Shown piece by piece: positions 9,053-18,284 of a DNA stretch of 34,086 nt. Source of the stretch: Bacteroidales bacterium. Its GTDB lineage: Bacteria; Bacteroidota; Bacteroidia; Bacteroidales; 4484-276. The notes below the pieces were generated by a model. That model was not told where the DNA came from, did not search any database, and saw nothing but the letters and a program-made list of their open reading frames with translations. The DNA is taken from assembly GCA_014860585.1 (NCBI GenBank), contig JACZJL010000179.1:1-34086 (forward strand), read 5' to 3'. Numbering within the stretch: position 1 is the stretch's first letter; each line of letters begins with the position of its first letter. Position numbers and translations under genes: made by a program.

Positions 9053-10747
9053 TTAAAATGTGTAAAAAACTCCTGTTCTCAATCCAATCCCATAGGGATT
9101 TGTGAGTTTTTCGTTGTTGGAATTCATTTCATAAACTGTACCTAAATAATACCGGTAAACAGGTTCCAGCATGATCCCTAATTTTTCCGACACCTGAAAC
9201 TGCAATCCTAAACTAACAAGCAACTGAATACTGGTGGTTAATCTTGGAAGGGTATAATTGTCGATAGTATTGATTGTTGCACCCGGTTGATAAAATTCAA
9301 GCCCTGGTTCATTTTTATTTAAAAGGATGGAAAAATTTGGCCCGGCCTTAATGTAGGCTGAAAAGTTTCCATGTTCCATTGCTTTATAGCCAAACATAAT
9401 CGGTAGTTGGAGATAAGTATAGTTGTTTTTGGTTTGCTGATGGGATTGATGTGAAACTGAATCCCAAACTCCGACTTCCTGAATATCGTAAATTAAATTC
9501 CCCGGGTTTTCAGGGTCAATGGTAAAACCGTTGACATGCTGGTAAAAACCAATGCTGTCATAGGTTTCCATATTTACCATGTAGTCGCCGAGATCATAAA
9601 TGTAGCTGAATTCAATCCCGCCCTGAATAATGTAAGTAGGCGTATTATAACCAACAGCAAGGCCGGTGGCCAAACTCTTTTCGTGGGAGGAGGAGGTCAT
9701 CCTTGCATATTCGGTAATTTCAGGGGTAGCATATAGTGCAAGTGTAAGATGTGAAGTCTTTCTTCTCTGGTTCTTGATCACCAGCGTTTGAAATTCCCGT
9801 TTTGGTGGTTTGTACTGTCCACGGAAAAGATACGTGAGTGAATGATTCGTGGAGCTTAAACTGATCGGCTTTCCTGTAGAATGTTTTAAAGCAACAGCAT
9901 CCTTTTGTTTCAGGGCAGTTTCATTATTTGTTTTTCCTGTGAAGTATTTGTAGGTATTGAAATCCATTGCATTACGCTCAGCCATAGTCACAGGTTCGAG
10001 ATCTTTAATTCCAATCCTTCCGAGTTGCACTATACCAAATATCCTGGATTCGACGGAGGTTTTTTCAGGTAAAATTGTACTATTAAGACCAAAATCATCT
10101 TCGTTATGCTCTTTTGCAGCTGCCTCATTGTTAATCATTGGAATGGTTACAGGAACAACCGGATCAACTCTTGGGATTGCCGCTGCGACTTCTTTTTGAT
10201 TTTGAATGCCTGGATGTGTCACTTCCAAGTCCGGTTTACCCTCAATTATTGTAGTTTGGGCTTGGGTTTCAGCACCTGTAATTGCATCTATTCCGGTCGC
10301 ACCCGGTTGAGGTTTCACTGCTGATTTTGACAGTTGGGCATCCTGTTTTTCAGTTCTTCCGGGAAGAGGAGGTAGAGATTGATGGTCAACAGTTGAATTC
10401 TTATCAGTTAATCCGTCATGGGTGATCCCGGTTTCAACCTTGTATAAATCTGCCGGGGGTTTATTGGCATCATTTTGCCTTGTGGTGGGCAGTATTTGAT
10501 CAGACGGGTAATTTTTCTCAGTTTCAGAAGGACTGTTAAAATAGAATAATGCAACAGTAGCAATGATAATTGCTGCAGCAGGAACGGTGGTCCATGAAGC
10601 AGGTACGTTGTTGAAATTGAAGTGTGCTGCTTCCTTCCATAACATTTGCCAAGACAAACGTCGCCATAAACTTTTCGAGGGCTGTGCAGTAAATTCGCTC
10701 AACCCTGATCTGAAAAGTTCGTCAATATTGTTTTTACCGGTTTTCAT
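9053..10747 (-). CDS. Putative dual membrane-spanning anti-sigma factor with outer-membrane barrel
   Basis: 564 residues. The N-terminus (~1-50) is soluble and contains DELFRSGLSEF followed by a Pro and SLWRRLS, the pattern of Bacteroidota ECF anti-sigma tails. A single hydrophobic helix spans ~52-70. Residues ~71-310 form a low-complexity linker rich in Pro, Thr, Gln and Lys. The C-terminal ~235 residues look like a PorT-type outer-membrane beta-barrel with alternating strands, ending in the aromatic VFYTF expected of a barrel terminus. Known family: proteins of this layout in Bacteroides thetaiotaomicron were described as dual membrane-spanning anti-sigma factors (Dma). The start codon overlaps the sigma factor stop (TAATG), indicating translational coupling. 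Sequestering the upstream sigma factor is inference from layout and position. Confidence 0.78.
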   Translation of the reverse strand: MKTGKNNIDELFRSGLSEFTAQPSKSLWRRLSWQMLWKEAAHFNFNNVPASWTTVPAAAIIIATVALFYFNSPSETEKNYPSDQILPTTRQNDANKPPADLYKVETGITHDGLTDKNSTVDHQSLPPLPGRTEKQDAQLSKSAVKPQPGATGIDAITGAETQAQTTIIEGKPDLEVTHPGIQNQKEVAAAIPRVDPVVPVTIPMINNEAAAKEHNEDDFGLNSTILPEKTSVESRIFGIVQLGRIGIKDLEPVTMAERNAMDFNTYKYFTGKTNNETALKQKDAVALKHSTGKPISLSSTNHSLTYLFRGQYKPPKREFQTLVIKNQRRKTSHLTLALYATPEITEYARMTSSSHEKSLATGLAVGYNTPTYIIQGGIEFSYIYDLGDYMVNMETYDSIGFYQHVNGFTIDPENPGNLIYDIQEVGVWDSVSHQSHQQTKNNYTYLQLPIMFGYKAMEHGNFSAYIKAGPNFSILLNKNEPGLEFYQPGATINTIDNYTLPRLTTSIQLLVSLGLQFQVSEKLGIMLEPVYRYYLGTVYEMNSNNEKLTNPYGIGLRTGVFYTF

Positions 10748-11319
10748 TACTCTTCACTAAACGCTTTACTTTCAATAATTTGGTTAATTTTTGCGACCAA
10801 CACCCGTCGTGCTTTCATTAGCTGCGATTTGGAGGTGTTAACCGAAACACCCAGAAAATCAGCGATTTCCTGGTGTGTGTATTGCTCAAAAACGTAAAGA
10901 TTGAATACTGTTTTGTATCCCTCAGGTAGTTTTTGTATCAAGCCCATCAGTTTTGCCTGTGGAATTTTCACCAACGCAATTTCCTCCAATTGATCATCAT
11001 TCTTAATCTGGGTTTCATCAACATCTTCAATATCAGCGTGAAAATGGTGCTTTAAACTTTGTTTATTATGTGTAATTGCTGTATTCACAATTATTCTTTT
11101 TAACCAGCCTTCAAACGAACCTTCACCCCTGAAACTCCCGATACTTGAAAAAATCTTGATAAAACCTTCCTGTAAAATATCCTCTGCCTCATGTTTATTT
11201 CGTGCATATCGCAGACAAATCCCCAATAATACGGGCGCATACCTGTTGAACAGCTTGTTTTGAGCATGTCGTTTTCCACTGATGCAGCCTTCTATTATTT
11301 TCAGATCTGCTTCGGTCAT
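10747..11319 (-). CDS. ECF-type RNA polymerase sigma factor
   Basis: 190 residues with sigma-70 region 2 (AEDILQEGFIKIF and, after it, GSFEGWLKRI) and region 4 (a helix-turn-helix around YTHQEIADFLGVSVNTSKSQ). There is no region 1 or 3, so it is an extracytoplasmic-function sigma factor of typical length. It is the first gene of a leftward operon and its stop overlaps the start of the putative membrane anti-sigma factor, which is the standard sigma/anti-sigma arrangement. It likely autoregulates its own operon. A possible -7 element lies at 11422-11429, giving a leader of roughly 95 nt. The target regulon cannot be read from this window. Confidence 0.94.
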   Translation of the reverse strand: MTEADLKIIEGCISGKRHAQNKLFNRYAPVLLGICLRYARNKHEAEDILQEGFIKIFSSIGSFRGEGSFEGWLKRIIVNTAITHNKQSLKHHFHADIEDVDETQIKNDDQLEEIALVKIPQAKLMGLIQKLPEGYKTVFNLYVFEQYTHQEIADFLGVSVNTSKSQLMKARRVLVAKINQIIESKAFSEE

Positions 11320-11421
11320 ACGATGCTACGGTTAATTGACTGCTTTTGTGTGTATAGGTTGCCTGACAGCAATTTATTTATCGTCTGGAGTTATCTAAAA
11401 TTAAGCCTGTTGAATTGTGTG

Positions 11422-11429
11422 CAAACTTA
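11422..11429 (-). promoter_or_regulatory. Candidate -7 element for the sigma-factor operon
   Basis: On the minus strand this reads TAAGTTTG, a match to TAnnTTTG, about 100 bp upstream of the sigma-factor ATG. No good -33 TTG is visible. An autoregulated ECF promoter would have a different sequence, so this may only be a basal promoter. Confidence 0.3.
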
Positions 11430-11472
11430 CACAAAATAGAAAAATGAATTGTATTTTTACTTGAAAGGTTTA

Positions 11473-11502
11473 TAATTTTGACAGCAATTTTTAATATTTT
11501 TG
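11473..11502 (+). promoter_or_regulatory. Two candidate -7 elements for the beta-helix gene
   Basis: TAATTTTG (11473-11480) and TATTTTTG (11495-11502) both match TAnnTTTG. The first has a TTG at 11449-11451, 21 bp upstream; the second has a TTG at 11478-11480, 14 bp upstream. Either would start transcription 25-55 bp before the ATG at 11537. Confidence 0.4.
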
Positions 11503-11536
11503 GTGTCGTTTTGTAAAATCTAAAAATGAAAATCTT

Positions 11537-13762
11537 ATGAAAAAAGTTGCATTGTTTTTACTCCTGGTGGAGTTGTTCGTTCAGGCGAAAGGTCAAACTT
11601 ACATGGAACTTGTTGATAACATGGAAATCCCGTCGAATTCTGACATTAAAATTCTTGGAGGAGATTACATTTTTACCGATTACGAATGGGACGGAGTGAT
11701 TAAAATCATAAATAAAGAGAACATTATTATTGATGGCGACAGTGTCACTGTTCAGGGTGGTAATTTTATGGGTTACATGATTGATATTCAGAATTCAACA
11801 AACATTGTCCTCCGAAATTTTGAACTGGTGAACAGTTACAAATACGCGGTTCGATGTCTCAATTCGCAGAACATTCTGATTGAAGCGAATAATTTTTCAT
11901 ACAATAAGAAGGATACTACAGGCTGGATACAAATCTGGACACCCTATACTTCAGCGCTTGGTGGAGGTGTATTGTTTTACAACAGCTCTTTTATTGAGGT
12001 GCATGAAAACGTGATGACACAGCAGAATGATGGTGTCGCCCTTTATCAATGCAATAATGCAGTCATTGCTAACAACGTAATGAATTGGAATTGTGGTTTT
12101 GGGGTTCGGTTGAATTTTTCGGACTTCTGCTGGGTGCATCACAACGACCTGTCGCACATCAACCGGGAAACCGATCCGAGCGACTGTGCTGCCATCTTGC
12201 TCATTGTGTCCAACAATAACCTGGTTGAACATAACAATCTTAGCTACTCCGGAGATGGTGTGTTCCTCGGACAGTTTGAGTATTCACAGATCCCCAATAA
12301 CAATGAGTTCTATTACAACGAGTGCTCTTTTTCCCCGCACAACGCCATTGAAGCTACTTTTGCTGATGGTAATATTTACAAGCACAACAAATGCAATTAC
12401 AGCCATTATGGCTTCTGGCTTGGGTATTCGTTCAATTCGATGGTCGACAGCAACGAGGTGATCGGAAACCAGCATTCAGGAATTGCTATAGACCGGGGCT
12501 TCAACAATAGCTTCACCGGCAACATCATCAGCGAAAACCCGGCAGGACTTGAGCTCTGGGAAGGAGATGGTATTCCCCCTTATCAAAACCAGCTTTCTCA
12601 GGATTATTACGTTTTATACAACATGTTTGAAGGAAATGAAAAGGCCATCCTCGCAAAAAAAACTGAACACCTGGTAGTTGCCGGTAATCAGTTTTTGAAT
12701 AATCGTACAGACATTTACCTTGAAGGAGATTCTTTTAATGATACTATTACCGGAAACCTGTTTCAGGGCACAGCTACATTTTACATCGAAAATCGTTCAT
12801 CTGATGATATTTATGCTGTTGCTAATGACTTTGTGTGGAATGATACTGATCTGATTTCCTGTAAGGTTTACGACCAAGAAGATGACCCGGCATTTGGTCA
12901 GGTGATGTGGCAGCCGTTTTTGTCTGGAATTGACCCCTATTACCAGCACATTCCACCAACTGACATGGCTGAGCCAGAGGCCATTTGGTATGCTTACCCC
13001 GAAGCTTGCTGGGGTTATGGTAACTGGATTCCGACTTTCGTTGAGTGGGACTACAACAACAAAGTTTTTGGAGAAGCCTCCATTCACCTCGTTACAGGCA
13101 ACGGCTGGGATTTAGGGATGATGTACAGGCCAGGTGATGGCGCCATTGCATCGTGGAATCTTACCGAACATGACACACTGGTCATTTGGGCAAGATCAAT
13201 AAATACAACAGGTTATGGGTTTCAATTTTGTCATGTGAAACTTGGAAACAACTGCGGGGGGTATTACCGTTACACCGCATCAGCAGCGGTAGTTCTCAAC
13301 CCAACTATTAACCAATGGAAAGAGATCAGGATCCCCCTTGCAGGTGGCTCTCCGTGGGCAAGGTCTATGGTTGGAAGTGTTGAACTGTCAAACATTAGTT
13401 ACATTGAATTCCATGCTGACACCTGGGAATATGGTTTTGAACTGTGGCTGGATGGGGTGAATTTTGTTCCTAATGTTACAACCATTAAAGACCCGAACCG
13501 ACCCTGTGATCACCGGATGACCATTTCGCCCAATCCGGTAAAAGAAGAATCCATCATAAGCCTATCGCTACCACATCCTGAGTGCATTGAAATTGATCTG
13601 ATTGATTATTCAGGGTCATTTGTAAAGGTGATAAGGAAGGGCAGCTTTGATCGCGGTCAACATACATTGATATTCCGAAAAGAAGATCTTGGATCCGGAA
13701 TTTATCTGATCAGGTTTAAATCTGAAAATGCTGTTAAAACGCAGAAGATCATTATATTGTAA
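11537..13762 (+). CDS. Secreted right-handed parallel beta-helix protein with T9SS sorting signal
   Basis: 741 residues. Signal peptide ~1-19 (hydrophobic core, then QAKGQ). Residues ~40-470 are rungs of a right-handed parallel beta-helix, rich in Asn with recurrent patterns such as NNVM, NNLSYSGDGVFL and NEVIGNQHSGIAI, as in pectate-lyase/NosD-type folds. Residues ~505-650 look like a jelly-roll carbohydrate-binding module (runs such as DTLVIWARS and FELWLDGVNF). The last ~80 residues are a type A T9SS C-terminal domain (ISPNPV, then GIYLIRF near the end). The fold is shared by polysaccharide lyases, epimerases and glycosidases, and I cannot identify catalytic residues. It is probably a surface protein acting on or binding polysaccharide. 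It is transcribed divergently from the sigma operon. Confidence 0.85.
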   Translation: MKKVALFLLLVELFVQAKGQTYMELVDNMEIPSNSDIKILGGDYIFTDYEWDGVIKIINKENIIIDGDSVTVQGGNFMGYMIDIQNSTNIVLRNFELVNSYKYAVRCLNSQNILIEANNFSYNKKDTTGWIQIWTPYTSALGGGVLFYNSSFIEVHENVMTQQNDGVALYQCNNAVIANNVMNWNCGFGVRLNFSDFCWVHHNDLSHINRETDPSDCAAILLIVSNNNLVEHNNLSYSGDGVFLGQFEYSQIPNNNEFYYNECSFSPHNAIEATFADGNIYKHNKCNYSHYGFWLGYSFNSMVDSNEVIGNQHSGIAIDRGFNNSFTGNIISENPAGLELWEGDGIPPYQNQLSQDYYVLYNMFEGNEKAILAKKTEHLVVAGNQFLNNRTDIYLEGDSFNDTITGNLFQGTATFYIENRSSDDIYAVANDFVWNDTDLISCKVYDQEDDPAFGQVMWQPFLSGIDPYYQHIPPTDMAEPEAIWYAYPEACWGYGNWIPTFVEWDYNNKVFGEASIHLVTGNGWDLGMMYRPGDGAIASWNLTEHDTLVIWARSINTTGYGFQFCHVKLGNNCGGYYRYTASAAVVLNPTINQWKEIRIPLAGGSPWARSMVGSVELSNISYIEFHADTWEYGFELWLDGVNFVPNVTTIKDPNRPCDHRMTISPNPVKEESIISLSLPHPECIEIDLIDYSGSFVKVIRKGSFDRGQHTLIFRKEDLGSGIYLIRFKSENAVKTQKIIIL

Positions 13763-13798
13763 GGTGTTGGAAATTTAAATTTTCTTAGACCAGCATCG

Positions 13799-13825
13799 TT
13801 GACCTTTTAGAATTGTTTACTTTTG
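13799..13825 (+). promoter_or_regulatory. Bacteroidota-type promoter of the papain-like peptidase gene
   Basis: TTG at 13799-13801 is followed after 16 bp by TACTTTTG at 13818-13825, an exact TAnnTTTG match with the common trailing CA. The -7 element ends 35 bp before the ATG at 13861. This shows the peptidase gene has its own promoter rather than depending on the beta-helix gene upstream. Confidence 0.6.
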
Positions 13826-13860
13826 CACCCTGAATTACAATTTACAAAATTTTCTGACCC

Positions 13861-16800
13861 ATGAAAAAGATGCTTCTTCCCTTACTGTTGATCGTGTTGT
13901 CTTTGACCGTTTTACCATCAGCAGCGCAAATCATAACTCAGGCAGACACCATTGATGGAAAAGTTTTTATTGATGGCCTTCCTCTTTTTACCAATAAAGA
14001 CCTTGATGGCTTCAAATCGCTTCCAATAATTGAAATCCCTCAGGCTACCAGGAACAGAGATTTACCTGTTAATGTTGATAATTCACTGCTACCTTACTTC
14101 CGGCCGATTTTTAACCAGTCAAGCCTTGAATGCGGACAAGCAGCCGGTGTTGGCTATTTATTCACCTATGAGATGGACCGTTTAAGGAACTTACCTGCAA
14201 ACGTTCCTGAAAATCAATATCCCACGCATTTTGTGTTTAACTGGAGTAACAATGGAGCAGGTAATGCAGCAGCATTTTTCGACAGTTGGAATATCATAAA
14301 GGAAGTAGGTACTCCCAATGTAACAGATTATGGTGGAGGACTTAATACAGGTGGTGTTGCCCGATGGATGAATGGCTACGATCTTTACTACAGGGCAATG
14401 AAAAACAGATTGTGGGATTTTTACAAAATTCCGCTTAATAACCCATCTGATCTGGAGGTGCTCAAGCATTGGATTGACAATCATGGAGAAGGGGAAGAAA
14501 ACGGTGGAGTTGCAGTATTTTATGCCAGCTATATGGGTGTTAATCAAACATTACCACCTGGAACGCCTGAAGCAGGAAAATATGTGTTAACCATTCTGGG
14601 TAATTATGCCAATCATGCCTTAACTGTGGTTGGATATCATGATTCTATCCGCTATGATATTAACAATGACGGACAATACACCAATCATCTCGATATCAAT
14701 AACGATGGCAACGTTGATATCCTCGACTGGGAAATTGGTGGTGTGAAACTCGCCAACAGTTATTCTGCCACATCATGGGGCAACCAGGGTTTTGCTTACC
14801 TGATGTACAGCGCTTTATGTCGTCCATTGCATCTCGGCGGTGTATGGAACCGGTCGGTTCATGTGATCAATGGCAAGGAAAGCACCTATCCTCAGCTGAC
14901 TTTTAAAGCAAAGGTTACGCATAATGTTCGCAATCTGCTTAAGGTGATGGTTGGCATTGCCAATGGTTTTGATGCCACTGAGCCTGAGTACATCGTTGAA
15001 TACCCAATTTTAAATTACCAGGGTGGAAATTTTTACATGCAGGGCGGAAGTTCAGAGGCAGACAAAACGTTGGAGTTTGGACTCGATATCACCCAATTGC
15101 TTAAGTATGTTGAAAGTGGACAGGACGCCACATTTTTCTTCATGGTTAATGAAAAAGATCCTTCAAACAATGGTACGGGAATGATAAACAACCTATCGCT
15201 GATGGATTACACGGATGGCTTAATTGAGATCCCCTGTAACCAATCCAATGTGCCGCTTGTCGAAAATGGACTTACTACGCTAAAAATCAACGCAAATATC
15301 ACCTTTGATGCTCCGGACGTTTTGATTGAGGCACTTGAACCGGCCACTATCAATGAGCCTTACCAGTTTCAGATGCTTGGTACCGGAGGGACAGAACCAT
15401 ACCAGTGGAAGATAAAACAAGAATATGTTGCTCAAACCGGCACTCAAACCTTCCCTATGATCAACGCACAACAACTTTCACCAAATAGCTCAACCTCCGG
15501 ATTTGCTACTAAAACCATTGATTTTGACTTTCCTTTTTACGGAAAAGTTTACAATAAAATTTCAATACATACCGACGGCTATCTGATGTTTTCAGAAGAG
15601 CCCTATCCCTGGACTTTTTTGGTGGATGAACTGAATTTGTTTAAAAATCTTCGCAATATTTCACCTTACATGGCCAAAGCTTTAGGTGTGAGTGGCGGAG
15701 GTGGAATGTGGTACGAAGGCGACCAGAACAAGGCCACTTTCAGGTGGAAAGCTACCGAATACTCCACCAGTAATATTTTAAATTTCGCTGTAAGTATTTA
15801 TCCCTCTGGTGAAATTGAATTTTTCTATGGTGAATCGAATGGCGCCGCCTGGAATAAATGGCATGCAGGAATTTCTGATGGCGGCGACTTTAACTACCAT
15901 TTGCTTGATATTTCAAATACTTACAATATTCAGCCCAACACCAAAATCTCCTTTGAACCTGATTTTGCTTTTTCTGAAATGAAAATTACCGAGGACGGGC
16001 TTTTCTATGGCACACCCACACGTCCTTATGAAGCTGTTGATATTGTGTTTAATCTGAAGGACGCCAACGGATTGCAAGGATCCAAAGCTTTACCCTTTTT
16101 CACTGATGGTATTAATAAAATTGTGATCAGAGAAGTAAATGTGGTAGCCGGTGATGATGACATTATCGAATATGGTGAAACAGCCGTACTTTCAGTAGAA
16201 TTACAAAACATCAGCGACGAAGTGATTAATGCAACTCAAATGACCATTAATACGCAAAATCAATATATTACAGTGATTGATAACACGCTGGCATTAAGTT
16301 CATTCCAGCCAGGACAGGTCATCACATTTACGGATGCTTTTTCTTTTGACGTTTCAATGCAGGTACCCAATAACCTCGACATCATTTTTGCCACCGAAAT
16401 TGCAGCCCCTGATGAGACCTTCAACAGCCATATCTATCTGAAGGCCTACACACCTGACCTTGCAATCGGAACAATTTCCATTGAAGATGGCAATAATGGT
16501 TATCCCGAGCCGGGCGAAACACTTCAGGTTTTGGTCACTATAATTAATTCTGGTGGGGGCAAAGCTTACAACCTGCAAAGTAATATCTCCACCAGCGATC
16601 CATTTGTTACAATTAATCAGGGGAGTTGGTCAGCAGCGGTGCTTCCCGGAAATGGAAGTGTTGCGGCTCAGTTCGAGATTTTTGTTCATGAAGACACACC
16701 GACTGGTCATTTATCTCAGATTAACATTTACGCTTCGGCCGACTATGGGTTCAATGTTTCTGGGTCGTTTAATTTTTCCACAGGTTTTGTCGTTGAAGAT

Positions 16801-18231
16801 TTTGAGACCGGTGATTTCAGCAGTTACGACTGGGAATTTGGCGGAAATGCTGAATGGTTCATCACTGACCAGAATGTTTACGAAGGGCAATATTGTATGC
16901 AATCAGGCGATATTTCGGACAACCAGGTGAGTTCAGTACAGGTGACAATGAATGTGTTGTCGGATGGCGAAATCAGCTTTTATTACAAAGTGACCAGTGA
17001 AGCCAATTATGATTTTCTGGTTTTTTCGATTGATGGAACCACCATGGGTTCCTGGGCAGGAAGTGTGGATTGGGCTGAAGGCACTTTTCCTGTTCAGGCA
17101 GGTGAACGGACATTTTCGTGGAGTTATGAAAAAGATGTTTCTGTATCTACAGGCAGCGATTGTGCCTGGGTTGACTTCATCATTTTCCCTCCAAGTGCCC
17201 CTGAAGGCCTGATTGTTTTTGCCGGTCCCGATATGATGATTTGTGAGAACCAAACCCCTTTGCTGCAAGCCGTTGTGGCCAATGCCATTTCGATGGAGTG
17301 GACAACATCGGGAGATGGTACGTTCAGTAACCCGTCTGTTGCCAACCCAACCTACACTCCCGGACAGGGTGATATTTCATCAGGTTCAGCAGAATTGACG
17401 CTAACCGCATATGATAACCTGGGTGCTTCGATGACTGACAACCTTGTGCTTTCAATAACCAGGCTGCCTTATGTATATGCCGGTGAGGATGTTACTATTT
17501 GTGAGGTTGAAGAAATCGTAATCAATGCAATACTTCAGTACACCGAAGTTTGCAATTGGTCGACATCAGGTGACGGGACTTTCAGTGTATCAAACCAACC
17601 CAATACCGTTTACTATCCCGGTGAGAATGACCTGATATCCGGAAATGTGATACTTACTCTGACGGGGGTTCCTGTCACGCCATGCGCTGTAAGTATTTCA
17701 CATAGTATGTCCATCGATTTCCTTCCTTTGCCAGAAGTGTCATTTGACGAATTACCCGATTTTTGCCACAATTCCCCCGGATATGAATTAATTGAAGGAT
17801 CTCCGGTTGGGGGAATTTATGATGGACCAGGGGTTTCGAACGGATGGTTTTATCCTGAAGTTGCCGGAGTGGGAATTCATGAGCTTACTTACACTTATAA
17901 CGATGGGAATGGCTGCGAGAATTTTGCGGTTCAGGAGGTGTTTGTGGATGACTGCACCGGGATTTCAACTCCTGAAAATTCCGGCATTTCAATTTTTCCA
18001 AATCCAGGTTCCGGCACGTTTACCGTTCAGTTTGATCAGAACATAGCAGGAAGTTACCGCGTTGAAGTTTTTAACTCATACGGACAGCGGGTTTACAGCA
18101 ATGTAGCTGTGTTTGCTGTCAGTTCGTCAACCCAAACCCTTGATTTAACATCTCAGCCCGATGGTGTTTACTATCTGAAAATTACCGGCGGCGGTGCATC
18201 TGTTGGAGCTAAGCTGGTGGTGAAAAGGTAG
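13861..18231 (+). CDS. Giant secreted papain-like (C1) cysteine peptidase with T9SS sorting signal
   Basis: 1456 residues with a signal peptide (~1-22). The catalytic domain spans ~75-320: Q86 and C91 in FNQSSLECGQAAG, H252 in NHALTVVGYHD, and N299 in LANSYSATSWGNQG, which fit the papain oxyanion Gln and Cys/His/Asn triad. Between His and Asn sit two calcium-type loops, DINNDG at 266-271 and DINNDGNVDILDWE at 278-291. Downstream are an Ig-like region with a domain containing FPFYGKVYNKISIHTDGYL (~490-740), two CARDB-like domains (~757-960), a MAM-like domain (~976-1110), two Ig/PKD-like repeats each with TSGDGTFS (~1118-1285), and a type A T9SS domain (from ~1373, IFPNPGSG). It probably degrades protein at the surface or outside the cell. 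Activity is inferred from the triad. Confidence 0.85.
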   Translation: MKKMLLPLLLIVLSLTVLPSAAQIITQADTIDGKVFIDGLPLFTNKDLDGFKSLPIIEIPQATRNRDLPVNVDNSLLPYFRPIFNQSSLECGQAAGVGYLFTYEMDRLRNLPANVPENQYPTHFVFNWSNNGAGNAAAFFDSWNIIKEVGTPNVTDYGGGLNTGGVARWMNGYDLYYRAMKNRLWDFYKIPLNNPSDLEVLKHWIDNHGEGEENGGVAVFYASYMGVNQTLPPGTPEAGKYVLTILGNYANHALTVVGYHDSIRYDINNDGQYTNHLDINNDGNVDILDWEIGGVKLANSYSATSWGNQGFAYLMYSALCRPLHLGGVWNRSVHVINGKESTYPQLTFKAKVTHNVRNLLKVMVGIANGFDATEPEYIVEYPILNYQGGNFYMQGGSSEADKTLEFGLDITQLLKYVESGQDATFFFMVNEKDPSNNGTGMINNLSLMDYTDGLIEIPCNQSNVPLVENGLTTLKINANITFDAPDVLIEALEPATINEPYQFQMLGTGGTEPYQWKIKQEYVAQTGTQTFPMINAQQLSPNSSTSGFATKTIDFDFPFYGKVYNKISIHTDGYLMFSEEPYPWTFLVDELNLFKNLRNISPYMAKALGVSGGGGMWYEGDQNKATFRWKATEYSTSNILNFAVSIYPSGEIEFFYGESNGAAWNKWHAGISDGGDFNYHLLDISNTYNIQPNTKISFEPDFAFSEMKITEDGLFYGTPTRPYEAVDIVFNLKDANGLQGSKALPFFTDGINKIVIREVNVVAGDDDIIEYGETAVLSVELQNISDEVINATQMTINTQNQYITVIDNTLALSSFQPGQVITFTDAFSFDVSMQVPNNLDIIFATEIAAPDETFNSHIYLKAYTPDLAIGTISIEDGNNGYPEPGETLQVLVTIINSGGGKAYNLQSNISTSDPFVTINQGSWSAAVLPGNGSVAAQFEIFVHEDTPTGHLSQINIYASADYGFNVSGSFNFSTGFVVEDFETGDFSSYDWEFGGNAEWFITDQNVYEGQYCMQSGDISDNQVSSVQVTMNVLSDGEISFYYKVTSEANYDFLVFSIDGTTMGSWAGSVDWAEGTFPVQAGERTFSWSYEKDVSVSTGSDCAWVDFIIFPPSAPEGLIVFAGPDMMICENQTPLLQAVVANAISMEWTTSGDGTFSNPSVANPTYTPGQGDISSGSAELTLTAYDNLGASMTDNLVLSITRLPYVYAGEDVTICEVEEIVINAILQYTEVCNWSTSGDGTFSVSNQPNTVYYPGENDLISGNVILTLTGVPVTPCAVSISHSMSIDFLPLPEVSFDELPDFCHNSPGYELIEGSPVGGIYDGPGVSNGWFYPEVAGVGIHELTYTYNDGNGCENFAVQEVFVDDCTGISTPENSGISIFPNPGSGTFTVQFDQNIAGSYRVEVFNSYGQRVYSNVAVFAVSSSTQTLDLTSQPDGVYYLKITGGGASVGAKLVVKR

Positions 18232-18284
18232 GTGGGGATTTAAGCAATGATTGATTAGTATTAAATGGTGTCGGCAAACATCAG

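Noticed and set aside
13763-13790. AT-rich palindrome-like GGAAATTTAAATTTTC after the beta-helix gene
   Set aside because: No GC-rich stem and no T-tract; it does not qualify as an intrinsic terminator.
18232-18284. Expected bidirectional terminator between the convergent genes
   Set aside because: No stable inverted repeat followed by T-tract is visible; termination must occur by other means or inside the genes.
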